Positions 49,481 to 59,030 of a DNA stretch of 64,000 bases are shown piece after piece. The stretch's first letter is position 1. Each line of letters begins with the position of its first letter. A program made the translations under genes and the position numbers. Below the pieces are notes generated by a model. It ran no database searches. It saw only the letters and a list, made by a program, of their open reading frames with translations, and had not been told where the DNA came from. Source of the DNA: BP-133 sp040756995 (GTDB lineage Bacteria; Actinomycetota; Acidimicrobiia; IMCC26256; BP-133); the NCBI GenBank assembly GCA_040756995.1, contig JBFLYK010000031.1, positions 24,025 through 88,024 on the forward strand, given 5' to 3'.

Positions 49481-50894
49481 GGGCGTGTCAGCGTTCTTGT
49501 GTAAGTGGAGTGGCTGCGGTCATTCGATAACGAGTCGTCCGGGGAAGTGGATGGCGAAGGCGTTCATGGCTTGTTTCCAGCCCCAGGAGCCGGTGCCGAG
49601 GTTGCCTCCTCGCTCGGTGGTGATCTGGGTGGCGGCGATGTAGAGGAGCTTGAGGGCGGAGCGGTCGCTTGGGAAGGCTCCGCGGTTGCGGGTGGCTTTG
49701 CGGAGTTGGAAGTTGATGCTCTCGATCATGTTGGTCGTGTAGACAACCTGCCGGATCGGGGCGGGGTAGGCGAGGAAGGGAACGAAGCGGTCCCAGGCGT
49801 CGCGCCAGAGCTTGACGATGCCGGGGTAGCGGGCGCCGAAGGCGTCTTCGAAGTGGTCCATGGCGGCTTCGGCGGCCTGGACGGTGGGGGCGGTATAGAT
49901 CGGCCGGAGGGCAGCGGCGACGGCCTTGCGGTCCTTCCAGCTGCAGTAGCGGGACGCCCCCCGGACCAGGTGGACGACACAGGTCTGGACCACGACCTGC
50001 GGCCAGGTCTGCTCCAAGGCGTCGGCGAGGCCAGGGAGGCCGTCGCAGCAGGCGATGAGGACGTCCTCGACGCCCCGGTTGCGCAGCTCGGTGAGCACGC
50101 TGAGCCAGAAGCTGGCCCCTTCGCCGCCCCCGCCGAGCCACACGCCCAAGATGTGCTTGTGGCCAGTCACGTCGAGGCCGACGGCCAGGTAAGCGGGCTT
50201 TTTGACCACCCGACCACCGTCCCGGACCTTGATCGTCAAAGCATCGACGTAGAGCACCGGGTAGCACTCGTCTAGGGGCCGGTTCTGCCACTCGACGAGC
50301 TGGTCCCAGACGCTGTCGGTCACCTTGGAGATGAGCTCGGGGCTGACCTCGATCCCGTAGACGTTGGTGAGATGAGCGCAGACGTCCCGCATGGTCATGC
50401 CCTTGGCCACCAGGCTCAGCACAAGGTCGTTGAACCCATCGAGCCGGCGGCGGCCCTTCGGGACGAGCTTCGAGTCGAACGTCCCGCTCCGGTCCCTGGG
50501 AGCGCTGACGCGGACCTCGCCAGCGTCGGTCAGCACGGTCTTGGGCGACGTCCCATTCCGGCTGTTCCCTGACCCCCGACCGGCCGGGTCGCCCCGCTCA
50601 TAGCCGAGGTGATCGGTCAACTCGACATCCATCGCCCGCTCGAGCACCCGCCGGGTCAGGTCCGTCAACAACCCGCCGGGCCCAAGGAGCTCGGCGCCTT
50701 CGGCATCGGCCTGCTCAACCAGTCGGTCAACCAGCTCATCGTCGATCACAGCGGCGGCCAGTTCATCACGGTCAAGGACCGTCTGCTCAGCCTTGGAGTC
50801 GTTCATGTCGGACACGATGCGTGAACCCTCCCGCCGAGGGGTGGACCCTCAGCCAGTCAGGCCACGCCACTTACACGAACGATCTGACAGGCCC
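49481..50894 (-). mobile_element. IS256-family insertion sequence, 1414 bp, intact
   Basis: The ends are imperfect inverted repeats: left GGGCGTGTCAG... and right (reverse complement) GGGCCTGTCAG..., both continuing into GTGTAAGTGG and GTGGC about 20-30 bp in. It is flanked by the 8-bp duplication CGAGATCG and encodes one full transposase. It inserted into the gap between the divergent nuclease and helicase genes, 35 bp before the helicase start. Confidence 0.9.
49520..50815 (-). CDS. tnp: IS256-family (Mutator-type) transposase
   Basis: This 431-residue protein starts at GTG 50815 or ATG 50806. The catalytic triad is Asp191 (VLYVDALTIKVRDGG), Asp258 (LIACCDGLPGL) and Glu365 (YTTNMIESINFQLRK), with the family signature around VVHLVRGASRY. 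Full length and intact, so the element may be active. Confidence 0.95.
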   Translation of the reverse strand: MSDMNDSKAEQTVLDRDELAAAVIDDELVDRLVEQADAEGAELLGPGGLLTDLTRRVLERAMDVELTDHLGYERGDPAGRGSGNSRNGTSPKTVLTDAGEVRVSAPRDRSGTFDSKLVPKGRRRLDGFNDLVLSLVAKGMTMRDVCAHLTNVYGIEVSPELISKVTDSVWDQLVEWQNRPLDECYPVLYVDALTIKVRDGGRVVKKPAYLAVGLDVTGHKHILGVWLGGGGEGASFWLSVLTELRNRGVEDVLIACCDGLPGLADALEQTWPQVVVQTCVVHLVRGASRYCSWKDRKAVAAALRPIYTAPTVQAAEAAMDHFEDAFGARYPGIVKLWRDAWDRFVPFLAYPAPIRQVVYTTNMIESINFQLRKATRNRGAFPSDRSALKLLYIAATQITTERGGNLGTGSWGWKQAMNAFAIHFPGRLVIE

Positions 50895-50902
50895 CGAGAT
50901 CG
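50895..50902 (+). repeat. Target-site duplication of the IS256-family element (right copy)
   Basis: CGAGATCG matches 49473-49480 exactly and ends 27 bp before the helicase-nuclease start codon. Confidence 0.85.
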
Positions 50903-50929
50903 CGGCAGGCCCCGAGGCGGAGAACCCTC

Positions 50930-53900
50930 ATGAGCTTCACCGACGAGACCACCGGTGCGCCCGTGCCCGACCCGGCCCGTGTGGCCAAGTCAGTCGCGGC
51001 GGCCAAGGCGTGGACGGGTCAGCTCGTGGACGTGAGCGGCCGCAACACCCTGCTGTTCTACAAGGACCAGCGGATCTCGACCCTCGACCTGTCCGACGGG
51101 TCCGAAGCCGAACCGGTTGCCGTGGAGGCGCTCCTCGGCTCCTCGTCGGTGCGGCTCTCGCATCTTTTCCCCGACCCGGCTGCCCTGCCGAGGGCGGCGA
51201 AGCGGGCCCGGACCATCTCGGCCAAAGCGAAGGAGAACTTCGAAGAGCGGGGCCTCCAGACCCTGTTCGTGGCCTGGGGCATGGTCACCTGGACGAACAG
51301 TCGGGGCACGGCCACCCCACAGGCGCCGGTGCTGCTCCGCCAGGCCGCATTCACCGCCCGGGGTGGCGCCGCCGAGGACTTCGACATCACCCTGCCCGGC
51401 GAGTGGGAGATCAACCCGACGCTGCTGCACCTGCTGCGCACCGAGTTCCAGGTCACGGTGTCCGCCGACGAGCTCCTCGACCTGCTCGATGACCCGGGCG
51501 GCCGCGCCCCGGACGCCGGCGCCCTGTTCGAACACCTGTCCAAGGCCTGCTCTGCCGTTCCCGGCTTCGGGGTGGCGGGCCGAGTCGTGGTGGGAAACTT
51601 CTCCTACGCCAAGCTGCCGATGGTGGCCGACATCGAAGCGGCTGCGGAGTCCGGCATACTCGCCTCCAACGACCTCTTGGCTGCCATCGCCGGTGACGAG
51701 ACCGCCCGGGCCGCAGTCCGGTCACGTCACCCCGACGTGTCTATCGACCTGCCCGACCTCGTCCCACTGGCCGACGAGTTCCTCGTCCTCGACGCTGACG
51801 CCTCGCAGAGCTACGTCATCAACGCCGTCGTGGCCGGCGGCGACTTGGTCATCGAAGGGCCTCCCGGCACCGGCAAATCCCAGACTATCGCCAACCTCAT
51901 CGCTACCCTCGCCGCCCGCCACAAGAAGGTCCTCTTCGTGGCCGAGAAGCGGGCCGCCATCGACGCCGTCGTCGAACGGCTCAAGCGGGTCGGCCTCGGG
52001 AACCTCGTCCTCGACCTCCACGACGGGGCGGGAAGCCGCCGACAGCTCGCCCAGGACCTCGAGCGGGCCATGGCCGAACATGCCGCGGTCGCGCTCCCCG
52101 ACCTGGCCGCCGAACAGAACCGCCTCGTCCGCCGCCGGGAGACCCTCTCCACTCGCGCCCGGGCACTGCACCGGCCCCGGGCGCCATGGGGCATCTCCGT
52201 CTACGACGCCCAGGCCCGGCTCCTCGGCCTCCCCAGCCAGGGCACCGCCACCGCCCGCCTGCGAGGCCCCGTCCTCGAGGCCCTCGACCAGGCCGCATCG
52301 TCAGCCGCCGCCGAGGAGCTGCGCGACTACGTCGAGCTCGGCGGACTGACCATCCACCGCGGCGAAGGCGGCCCCTGGTCTGCGGCAGCCGCCAACGGCA
52401 CCATCACTTCCGCCGAGCAGGCCGCCGCCGCCCGCGACGCCCTCGCCACCCTGGCCACGACCACCCTGCCCGGCACCCTCAGCCGGTTGCGCGCCGCGGC
52501 CGCAGGGTGCGGCCTCGCCGTCCCCGACACCCTCGACGGCTGGCGGGAGCTCGTCGCCCTCCTCGGAGACGTCGCCACCATCCTCTCCGGCTGCCACACC
52601 GAGATCTGGACGGCGCCCCTCGACCAGCTCGCCACCGACTTGGAGCCGGCCACTCGGGGTGCCTTCGGTCGCTTCGGCGCCCGGCTCGGCAACGGCGCCT
52701 ACCGCCGCGCCCTCAAGCAGGCCCGAGCGTTATGGCGGGAGGGCAAGCCGAGCCCGTCCGACACGCTCTCCCGCATCCGCATCGCCCGGGCCTGGCTCGA
52801 CGCCTGGACGAGCCGGGCCGTCGACGGCGGCCAGCCCCGCCTCCCCGAGAACCTGGACGGCCTGCGAGGCGCGTTCGACCAGCTGGCCGCCGATCTGGCC
52901 GCGGTCGCCACCGTCACCCGCGACGGCGCCCTCCTCGACCCGGGCGGCGTCCCGACCGGCACCCTCGCCGACCGGCTCGACGCCTTCCTGGCCGACTCCA
53001 CCCTCTACAAGCTGGCCGAGCTCTACCGGCTCCGCACCGCCCTCGAGCAACGCGGCCTCGGCGAACTGGTCGTCGACGCCGCCACCCGGGGCCTCAATCC
53101 CGACGCCGCGGTCGCTGCCTTCGAAACGGCCCGCCTCGCCGGGATCCTCGAAGCCGTGTCGCTCACCGACCCCGTCGTCGGCGCCTTCGATGGCGCCGCC
53201 CACCGCCGCGTGGTATCCGACTACGCCGACGCCGACCGCGCCCACATCACCTCGGGCCCGGACCGGGTCCGCCGGGCCGTGGCCGAGTGGGCGGTCGCCG
53301 CTCGCGACGCCCATCCCGACGAGTCCGATGTCATCACCCGTCAGGCCAGACTCAAGCGCAGGCACCTCCCGGTGCGGCAGCTGTTCCAGGCCGCCCCCAA
53401 CGTGCTCGGCGCCATGAAGCCGTGCTGGGCCATGAGCCCGCTCGTGGTTGCCCAGCTCCTCCCCGCCGAACGGTGCTTCGACGTCGTCATCTTCGACGAG
53501 GCCTCCCAGGTCACCCCGGCCGACGCCGTCGGAGCCCTCCTGCGAGCGGAGCGGGCGGTCGTGGCCGGCGACACCAAGCAGCTGCCCCCGACCCGCTTCT
53601 TCGCCGCCTCGGCCGCCGACACGGACGAGGAGGAAGAGGACCAGCTCGCCCTCACCTCCGGGCTCGAGTCGGTCCTCGACGTGATGGGCGCCCTGCTCCC
53701 GGCACCGAAGGGGACCCGCACCCTCGGGTGGCACTACCGCTCCCGCGACGAGCGGCTCATCGCCTTCTCCAACGCCCAGCCCTCGCTCTACGACTGGCAG
53801 CTGACGACCTTCCCCGGCGTCGCCGGTGCCGAGTGCCTGACCCACGAGCTGGTTCCGTGGCGGCCGGCTGGGCCCGGCCAGGAGGACTCCGCCGCCGACG

Positions 53901-55096
53901 AGGTCCGCCGCGTCGTCGAACTCATCCTCGACCACGCCGAGACCCGTCCCGATGAATCCCTCGGGGTCATCGCCATGGGCATCAAGCACGCCGACCGCAT
54001 CAGCGAGACGCTCCGACGTGCCCGCGCCGACCGGCCCGACCTCGATGAATGGTTCGACCACGGCCCCCACGACGGCAAGGAGCCTCTGTTCATCAAGAAC
54101 CTCGAGCGGGTCCAGGGCGACGAACGCGACGCCATCATCCTCACCGTCGGCTACGGCAAGAACGCCGAGGGCCGCATGCTCTACCGGTTCGGGCCGCTCA
54201 ACATGGAAGGCGGCGAGCGGCGCCTCAACGTGGCCGTCACCCGGGCCCGGTCCCGCATGACCGTCGTTTCCTCGTTCGCCTCCACCGACCTCGACCCCAA
54301 CAAGCTCACCGCCGAAGGCGCCCGCCTCCTCGGCCGCTACATCGCCTATGCCGAGTCGGGCGGCGAGAGCCTGGGTGACGCCGCCAAGGACAAGCCGCTG
54401 CTCAACCCCTTCGAGCGCGATGTCCGGGACCGGCTCACCGCCGCCGGCATCCCGCTCGTGGCTCAGTACGGCTGTTCCGGCTACTGGATCGACTATGCCG
54501 CCCAGCACCCCCGCCGCCCCGGCCAGATGGTGCTCGCCATCGAGTGCGACGGCGCCTCCTACCACTCCTCCGCCACGGCCCGGGACCGGGACCGTCTCCG
54601 CCAGGAGCACCTCGAACGGCTCGGCTGGATCTTCCACCGCATCTGGTCGTCCGACTGGTTCAACCACCGCGAAGCCGAGATCGAACGGGCCGTTACCGCC
54701 TGGAAGGCGGCGGTCACCGCCGCCGACATGAAGCCGGCCGCTCCCAAGCCGACGCTGGCCGCGCAGCCCGAACCGGCCCGGGTCGTCGCCGCCGTGCCGA
54801 AGCCGGTCGGGCGGCCCCGGGGCGCCCGACCGTGGACGCCGCCCAAGGGGACGCCGATCACCGAGCATTCCCATCACCGGCTCGTCGAGCTGGTGCGCTG
54901 GGTCGAATCCGACACCCTGCTGCGCACCGAGGACGAGCTCCTCGTCGCCATGATGGACGAGCTCGGCTTCCAGAAACGCGGCCAGCGCATCGTCGCTGCG
55001 CTCACCCAGGCCATCCGCTCCGCGCGTAACCTCCCCCGCTCCGCTCGTCCGCCAGGCGGGTCATGGCCTGAGCGAGCCGGCTCATCAGGTCGTTGA
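50930..55096 (+). CDS. DUF4011 SF1 helicase with C-terminal Vsr-like endonuclease domain
   Basis: This 1388-residue protein has an N-terminal DUF4011-type region (about 20-250: LVDVSGRNTLLFYKDQR). Walker A follows (GPPGTGKS, Lys316), then a long helical insertion and the second helicase half (VVIFDEASQVTPADA, GDTKQLPPT, and a UvrD/Upf1-like VTRARSRMTVVSS). A C-terminal nuclease (about 1160-1265: YWIDYAAQHP, LAIECDGASYHSS, ERLGWIFHRIWSSDWF) belongs to the Vsr/MTES_1575 type. A short DUF3320-like tail ends it. DUF4011-helicase-Vsr proteins have been reported as single-gene phage defence; I rely on memory for that. GGAG lies upstream of the ATG. Confidence 0.85.
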   Translation: MSFTDETTGAPVPDPARVAKSVAAAKAWTGQLVDVSGRNTLLFYKDQRISTLDLSDGSEAEPVAVEALLGSSSVRLSHLFPDPAALPRAAKRARTISAKAKENFEERGLQTLFVAWGMVTWTNSRGTATPQAPVLLRQAAFTARGGAAEDFDITLPGEWEINPTLLHLLRTEFQVTVSADELLDLLDDPGGRAPDAGALFEHLSKACSAVPGFGVAGRVVVGNFSYAKLPMVADIEAAAESGILASNDLLAAIAGDETARAAVRSRHPDVSIDLPDLVPLADEFLVLDADASQSYVINAVVAGGDLVIEGPPGTGKSQTIANLIATLAARHKKVLFVAEKRAAIDAVVERLKRVGLGNLVLDLHDGAGSRRQLAQDLERAMAEHAAVALPDLAAEQNRLVRRRETLSTRARALHRPRAPWGISVYDAQARLLGLPSQGTATARLRGPVLEALDQAASSAAAEELRDYVELGGLTIHRGEGGPWSAAAANGTITSAEQAAAARDALATLATTTLPGTLSRLRAAAAGCGLAVPDTLDGWRELVALLGDVATILSGCHTEIWTAPLDQLATDLEPATRGAFGRFGARLGNGAYRRALKQARALWREGKPSPSDTLSRIRIARAWLDAWTSRAVDGGQPRLPENLDGLRGAFDQLAADLAAVATVTRDGALLDPGGVPTGTLADRLDAFLADSTLYKLAELYRLRTALEQRGLGELVVDAATRGLNPDAAVAAFETARLAGILEAVSLTDPVVGAFDGAAHRRVVSDYADADRAHITSGPDRVRRAVAEWAVAARDAHPDESDVITRQARLKRRHLPVRQLFQAAPNVLGAMKPCWAMSPLVVAQLLPAERCFDVVIFDEASQVTPADAVGALLRAERAVVAGDTKQLPPTRFFAASAADTDEEEEDQLALTSGLESVLDVMGALLPAPKGTRTLGWHYRSRDERLIAFSNAQPSLYDWQLTTFPGVAGAECLTHELVPWRPAGPGQEDSAADEVRRVVELILDHAETRPDESLGVIAMGIKHADRISETLRRARADRPDLDEWFDHGPHDGKEPLFIKNLERVQGDERDAIILTVGYGKNAEGRMLYRFGPLNMEGGERRLNVAVTRARSRMTVVSSFASTDLDPNKLTAEGARLLGRYIAYAESGGESLGDAAKDKPLLNPFERDVRDRLTAAGIPLVAQYGCSGYWIDYAAQHPRRPGQMVLAIECDGASYHSSATARDRDRLRQEHLERLGWIFHRIWSSDWFNHREAEIERAVTAWKAAVTAADMKPAAPKPTLAAQPEPARVVAAVPKPVGRPRGARPWTPPKGTPITEHSHHRLVELVRWVESDTLLRTEDELLVAMMDELGFQKRGQRIVAALTQAIRSARNLPRSARPPGGSWPERAGSSGR

Positions 55097-55615
55097 TCTC
55101 GTCCTCGGTGCTGTTGCGCAACGGGTCCGTGAGGACCAGGATTTGCTCCTCTTCGTTCGAGCGCGAGAATGCTCAGGAGACTGGTGGCGCTGGGATTCGT
55201 GAAGAACGTGTATCCCCTCGTTGCCAACCGATCCCGAGCCCGCTCGATCCTGAGCCCGGTGTCTCAGCGCCCGCGTCGACATCGGGCTCTGCCTCCTCCC
55301 CATGCGGCGCCGCCCACGGCGACGTGCCTCGCTGGTCGACCACGTCCTCGGCGCTGTGTGCTACCCGCTGATCCCCCGGGGTGTCTGGGCGGCGGTCGCC
55401 GAGGGGAGTCTTGACACCATGATCGGGCTCTTCGGTGGGCCCGCATTCCACGATCCGGATGCCGAGAAAGGCGCGCACGCCGGCGAACGCCCGATCGGCA
55501 CCGGCCATGCGGGCGGCGACGTCGGCATCGAAGCGGCCGGTGAGTCTTGCATAGCCGTCCTTCGTCGCAGGTCTGACGGTGCCGCCTTAGACTTGTCGTC
55601 TAGAGACTGCATGTA
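55002..55615 (-). pseudogene. Interrupted minus-strand reading frame, possible gene remnant
   Basis: One frame reads DGYARLTGRFDADVAARMAGADRAFAGVRAFLGIRIVEC-like sequence from about 55600. It runs low-complexity to a TGA at 55173-55175, then continues in the same frame as SNEEEQILVLTDPLRNSTEDE and LMSRLAQAMTRLADERS to a stop at 55002. Both ends look protein-like. GAGGAG precedes a CTG in the second part, so a short separate peptide is also conceivable. The last 95 nt are antisense to the helicase gene. No family is recognised. The rest of 55097-55712 shows nothing else. Confidence 0.35.
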
Positions 55616-55712
55616 ACCCGAGGCGCAGCGCCTCTTTCAGGGCGGGTTCATCGGCGGGCTCCCGGAGGGTCTCCACATCGCACGAGCGAACTTCGCCCTG
55701 TCGCCCGCGATG

Positions 55713-58700
55713 TCAGATCCCTGGCCTCACGGAGGGTGGGTCGGTGGTGGGGCGGGGAAGAATCGTGCCCCGGGCGGCTGCCGACTGGGTTCTCAACTCC
55801 TGGGTGGATTCGGCTCTCAGGAGCGCGGCGCGTCGAGCGATGTGCTTTTCGTGGGCGGCGAGGAAGGCGCGGCGTTCTGCTTGGCGGTGTCGCAGGTTCT
55901 CGATCCTGGTTTCGATGCGAGCGAGGGACCGTTCGATCACGGTGAGACGGTTGTCGGTGTTCTCGCTCGCCTTGGACGGTCCCGTTGGACTCATTGCCAG
56001 GGCCTTGTGACGGGTGACGAGTTGATCGCGTTCTCGGATGGCTTCGGCGAGAGCGTGGTCGACGGCGGCCGGTGTTCGGGCGAGGATGGCGTCGAGGCGC
56101 CGACGCTCCTGCCAGCGGGCCGCCGGATCCATCTGCTCCAGGTCGGTGTTCCGGCTGCGCAGGCCCGGGTCGAGGTCATGGGCCAATACCTGGGCGCCCC
56201 GACGTCCGAGGGCGGTGGTGATCGCCTCCAACCCGGTCTCGACCAGTTCGTCGGGGGCGTGGACGAGGTCGCGGTCGGCGTGTTCCTGTGTGCCTTCGAC
56301 GAGGTACACGCGGGTCTCTTCGACGGCTCGGGTGAGGCCGACGTAGCCCTCCTCGAACCGGGAGGCGTCGGTGGGGTGGTATTTGGTGCGCCGCTGGTCG
56401 AGGCCCTGGGCGAGGAAATTCGTCTGGGCGTAGGCGTGTTCGAGCTTGCCCCGCTGGAGGTACTCGGTGGGGAGGCGGATGGTGCCCTCTTTGGCGAAGG
56501 CGACGGTCACGGTGTGGGCGTCGGGGTTGACCTCGGTCACGATGCCCCGGCTGCCGTTCTTGACGAAGGCTCGCCGCCCTGGGGCGTGGAGGCGGCGGTT
56601 GTTTTCCCGGGCGACGACGTCATCGCCAGTGCAGAACTCGGCGCCGCCGATCCGCAGTGCCGGGCCGGTGAGGGTGCCGTCCGCCTTGAGCAGGGCGCGG
56701 GCCCGGGCGTTGAGGCGCCGCCGCATGGAGTTGGGGCCGGCGATCATGGGGGCGTCGATGCCGGCGAGGCGGTCGGTGTACCAGTCGGCCACCATGGCGT
56801 CGAGCGACGCGGACAGCGTGGGGGATCGGACGATCTTGCCGGCGGCGTCGTAGCGGGCCAGGGCCTCGGCGATGCGGCCTTGGCGGTAGTCGGCGACGGC
56901 GGCCCGCTCCTCTTCGTCTTGTTGGCGGCGGTTGGCGGTGAGGGTCGGCACCGCGTCGCCCCGTTCGGCGACGATGGCCGCGAAGGTGCCACCGACGTCC
57001 ACTGATGGCAGCTGGTCGGGATCTCCCACGAGCACGAGCCTCCCGCCGGCGCGTGCCAGGTGGGCACCGAGGTGGGCGAGGTCACGGGTACCGACGGTCG
57101 AGGCCTCGTCGACGATGCAGACGGTGCCGGGGGCGAAACCTCCAGCGGTGGGGTCGTCGAGTTCGACGAGGAGGCGGGCGATGGTGTCGCAGGGGCGGCC
57201 GGTGAGCAGTTCCAGTCCCGTCGCCTCCTCCAGGCGGGCGGCGGCGGTGGCGCTGACCGAGCATCCGACGACGGGCAGACCCGAGGCGGTGAACGCCTCG
57301 GCGCAGGCGCCGACGGCGGTGGTCTTGCCCGAGCCTGCCCGACCCACGACCGTTTGGACGGCTTCGTCCCCGCCGCACACCGCTCGCACCATCTCGACCT
57401 GTTCCCCGCTGAGGCCGGGGCGGGCGGCGAGAGCGGCCTCCACGGCGCCGTCCGTGGCGGTGGGGACCGAGGCGCCGAAGCCGTCCCGGGCCCAGGTCAG
57501 GACCTTCGCTTCCTGTTCGATGAGTTCCGGGGTCGTCCAGCGAACCTCCCCCACGACGGGGGCGGTGGTGCCGTCGGCATCGGTGACGATGAACCGGGAC
57601 CGGCCGGTGGTGGCGTCGACGAGGGGAACGGCCAACGGCGAGGAGAGGAACCGGTCGGCGAGGCGGCCCAGGGTGTCGGCGTCGACGTCGGCCACGAGTG
57701 ACCCGGCGAGCGCCTCGATCACGTCACCGCGGTCGAAGCTGGCGGCCCGTTCGGTGAGGCCGTGGGGACCGGCGAGATGGGTGAAGACGACGTCGAGGCG
57801 GTCCGCAGAGACCGGCTCGGGCGCCGACCGTCGCAGGCAGGAGCCGATGGCCGCCGGGTCGAACCCGGCCGCCGCCGCCTCGGCCTGCCACTGCCGCCGG
57901 AGGGTGCCGGGGTCGACGGAATGATCCTTGGCTTGGCGGGTGGCGAGGGTGGCCGCCTGGTGAGCCCGGGCGGAGGAGAGGCCCGCCTCCGCCACCGTCT
58001 CTTCGATCTCCTCCCGGCGTTTGCTGAACATCTCGATGACTGGCCGGGGCACTCCGGCGACGTCAGCGTGCCCGTTCACGACTGGCTCCCAGGCCACGCC
58101 GAGGTCCCTGGTGAGGACGTGGCGGAGATGCGCCTGGTAGAGGGCCCCGGCGGCCCGGCCGTGGTCGAAGAGGCCCCGCCCGTCCAGCGTCCGCCAGTCC
58201 CCTCGAACCGTCCGCGTCATGTTGGCGATCACGACATGACTGTGGAGCAGCGGATCTCCGGCCCGGCTGGTGCGGTGGTCGAAGGCGGCGGCGACCACCC
58301 CGTCGGTGGCGGTGCGCCGACGGCGGGAACGGGCGCTGACCGCCTGCGATTCCAGGAACCGCACCGTCTGGTCGACGGCGTCGTGGTGGGCGCGCCTCAC
58401 CGTCTCCCGAACGTCGTCGGCACCCAGCGCCCACAGCAGGCTCACGCTTTTGGGAGGGCGGAGCACGACGTCGTAGCCGGGACGGGCCTTGGCGGCCGGC
58501 TTGCGCTCGTTGAGGAACCGCGCGACTTCCCCGGGAGCGACCTTCCACTTCTCACGGCCACCCCGGCCCGCCGTCACCTTGTCGCCCAACAGATACAGCT
58601 TCGGCCACGGAGATGGGCGCCCGCAATCGGCCGCCTCGACGGCGAGCTGCTCCGTCATGCGCTCCCCGGCGGCGAGGAGCTGGCGGACGCGCTGCTCCGA

Positions 58701-59030
58701 GACCCCCAAGCGGCAGGCCACCTGCAGAGTGTCCAGGGCCGCTCCACGGGCGGGAGCTGCACCCGGTGACTCCGCTCGGCGAGCGGCCGCCCGGGCGGCG
58801 GATCCCTGGGCGGTGGTGAGGTAGGCGCCGGTGAAGGGATCCTGGCCCTCGAGGACGCGGCGGAAGTGGAGCGGGTCCACGTGACCGGTCAGGCCGATCT
58901 GTTCGGCCAGGGATCCGACCCAGCGCCCAGGAGCTTCACCGTGGCCCAGGTAGTACTGGTCGGCCGTCCTGGCCACTTTGCCGGTGTAGTAGTCGGCGGC
59001 GCCGGCGCCGAGGCGGCCGATGTTGAACAT
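55713..59030 (-). CDS. MobF-family conjugative relaxase-helicase (TraA/TrwC-like)
   Basis: This 1105-residue protein has N-terminal relaxase tyrosines (Tyr14/15 and Tyr26/27 in AADYYTGKVARTADQYYLG). The HUH metal site is H252, H263 and H265 (FDHRTSRAGDPLLHSHVVIAN). An HTH module (about 99-175: LDTLQVACRLGVSEQRVRQLLAAGERM) is inserted between them. The C-terminal RecD-like helicase has GRAGSGKTTAV, CIVDEASTVG and GDPDQLPS. It should nick oriT, stay covalently bound and unwind the transferred strand. The start follows the upstream stop without a gap. Confidence 0.92.
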   Translation of the reverse strand: MFNIGRLGAGAADYYTGKVARTADQYYLGHGEAPGRWVGSLAEQIGLTGHVDPLHFRRVLEGQDPFTGAYLTTAQGSAARAAARRAESPGAAPARGAALDTLQVACRLGVSEQRVRQLLAAGERMTEQLAVEAADCGRPSPWPKLYLLGDKVTAGRGGREKWKVAPGEVARFLNERKPAAKARPGYDVVLRPPKSVSLLWALGADDVRETVRRAHHDAVDQTVRFLESQAVSARSRRRRTATDGVVAAAFDHRTSRAGDPLLHSHVVIANMTRTVRGDWRTLDGRGLFDHGRAAGALYQAHLRHVLTRDLGVAWEPVVNGHADVAGVPRPVIEMFSKRREEIEETVAEAGLSSARAHQAATLATRQAKDHSVDPGTLRRQWQAEAAAAGFDPAAIGSCLRRSAPEPVSADRLDVVFTHLAGPHGLTERAASFDRGDVIEALAGSLVADVDADTLGRLADRFLSSPLAVPLVDATTGRSRFIVTDADGTTAPVVGEVRWTTPELIEQEAKVLTWARDGFGASVPTATDGAVEAALAARPGLSGEQVEMVRAVCGGDEAVQTVVGRAGSGKTTAVGACAEAFTASGLPVVGCSVSATAAARLEEATGLELLTGRPCDTIARLLVELDDPTAGGFAPGTVCIVDEASTVGTRDLAHLGAHLARAGGRLVLVGDPDQLPSVDVGGTFAAIVAERGDAVPTLTANRRQQDEEERAAVADYRQGRIAEALARYDAAGKIVRSPTLSASLDAMVADWYTDRLAGIDAPMIAGPNSMRRRLNARARALLKADGTLTGPALRIGGAEFCTGDDVVARENNRRLHAPGRRAFVKNGSRGIVTEVNPDAHTVTVAFAKEGTIRLPTEYLQRGKLEHAYAQTNFLAQGLDQRRTKYHPTDASRFEEGYVGLTRAVEETRVYLVEGTQEHADRDLVHAPDELVETGLEAITTALGRRGAQVLAHDLDPGLRSRNTDLEQMDPAARWQERRRLDAILARTPAAVDHALAEAIRERDQLVTRHKALAMSPTGPSKASENTDNRLTVIERSLARIETRIENLRHRQAERRAFLAAHEKHIARRAALLRAESTQELRTQSAAARGTILPRPTTDPPSVRPGI

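Noticed and set aside
55710..57005. Long plus-strand frame opposite the relaxase gene
   Set aside because: Antisense shadow; the minus strand carries a full MobF relaxase-helicase with all motifs.
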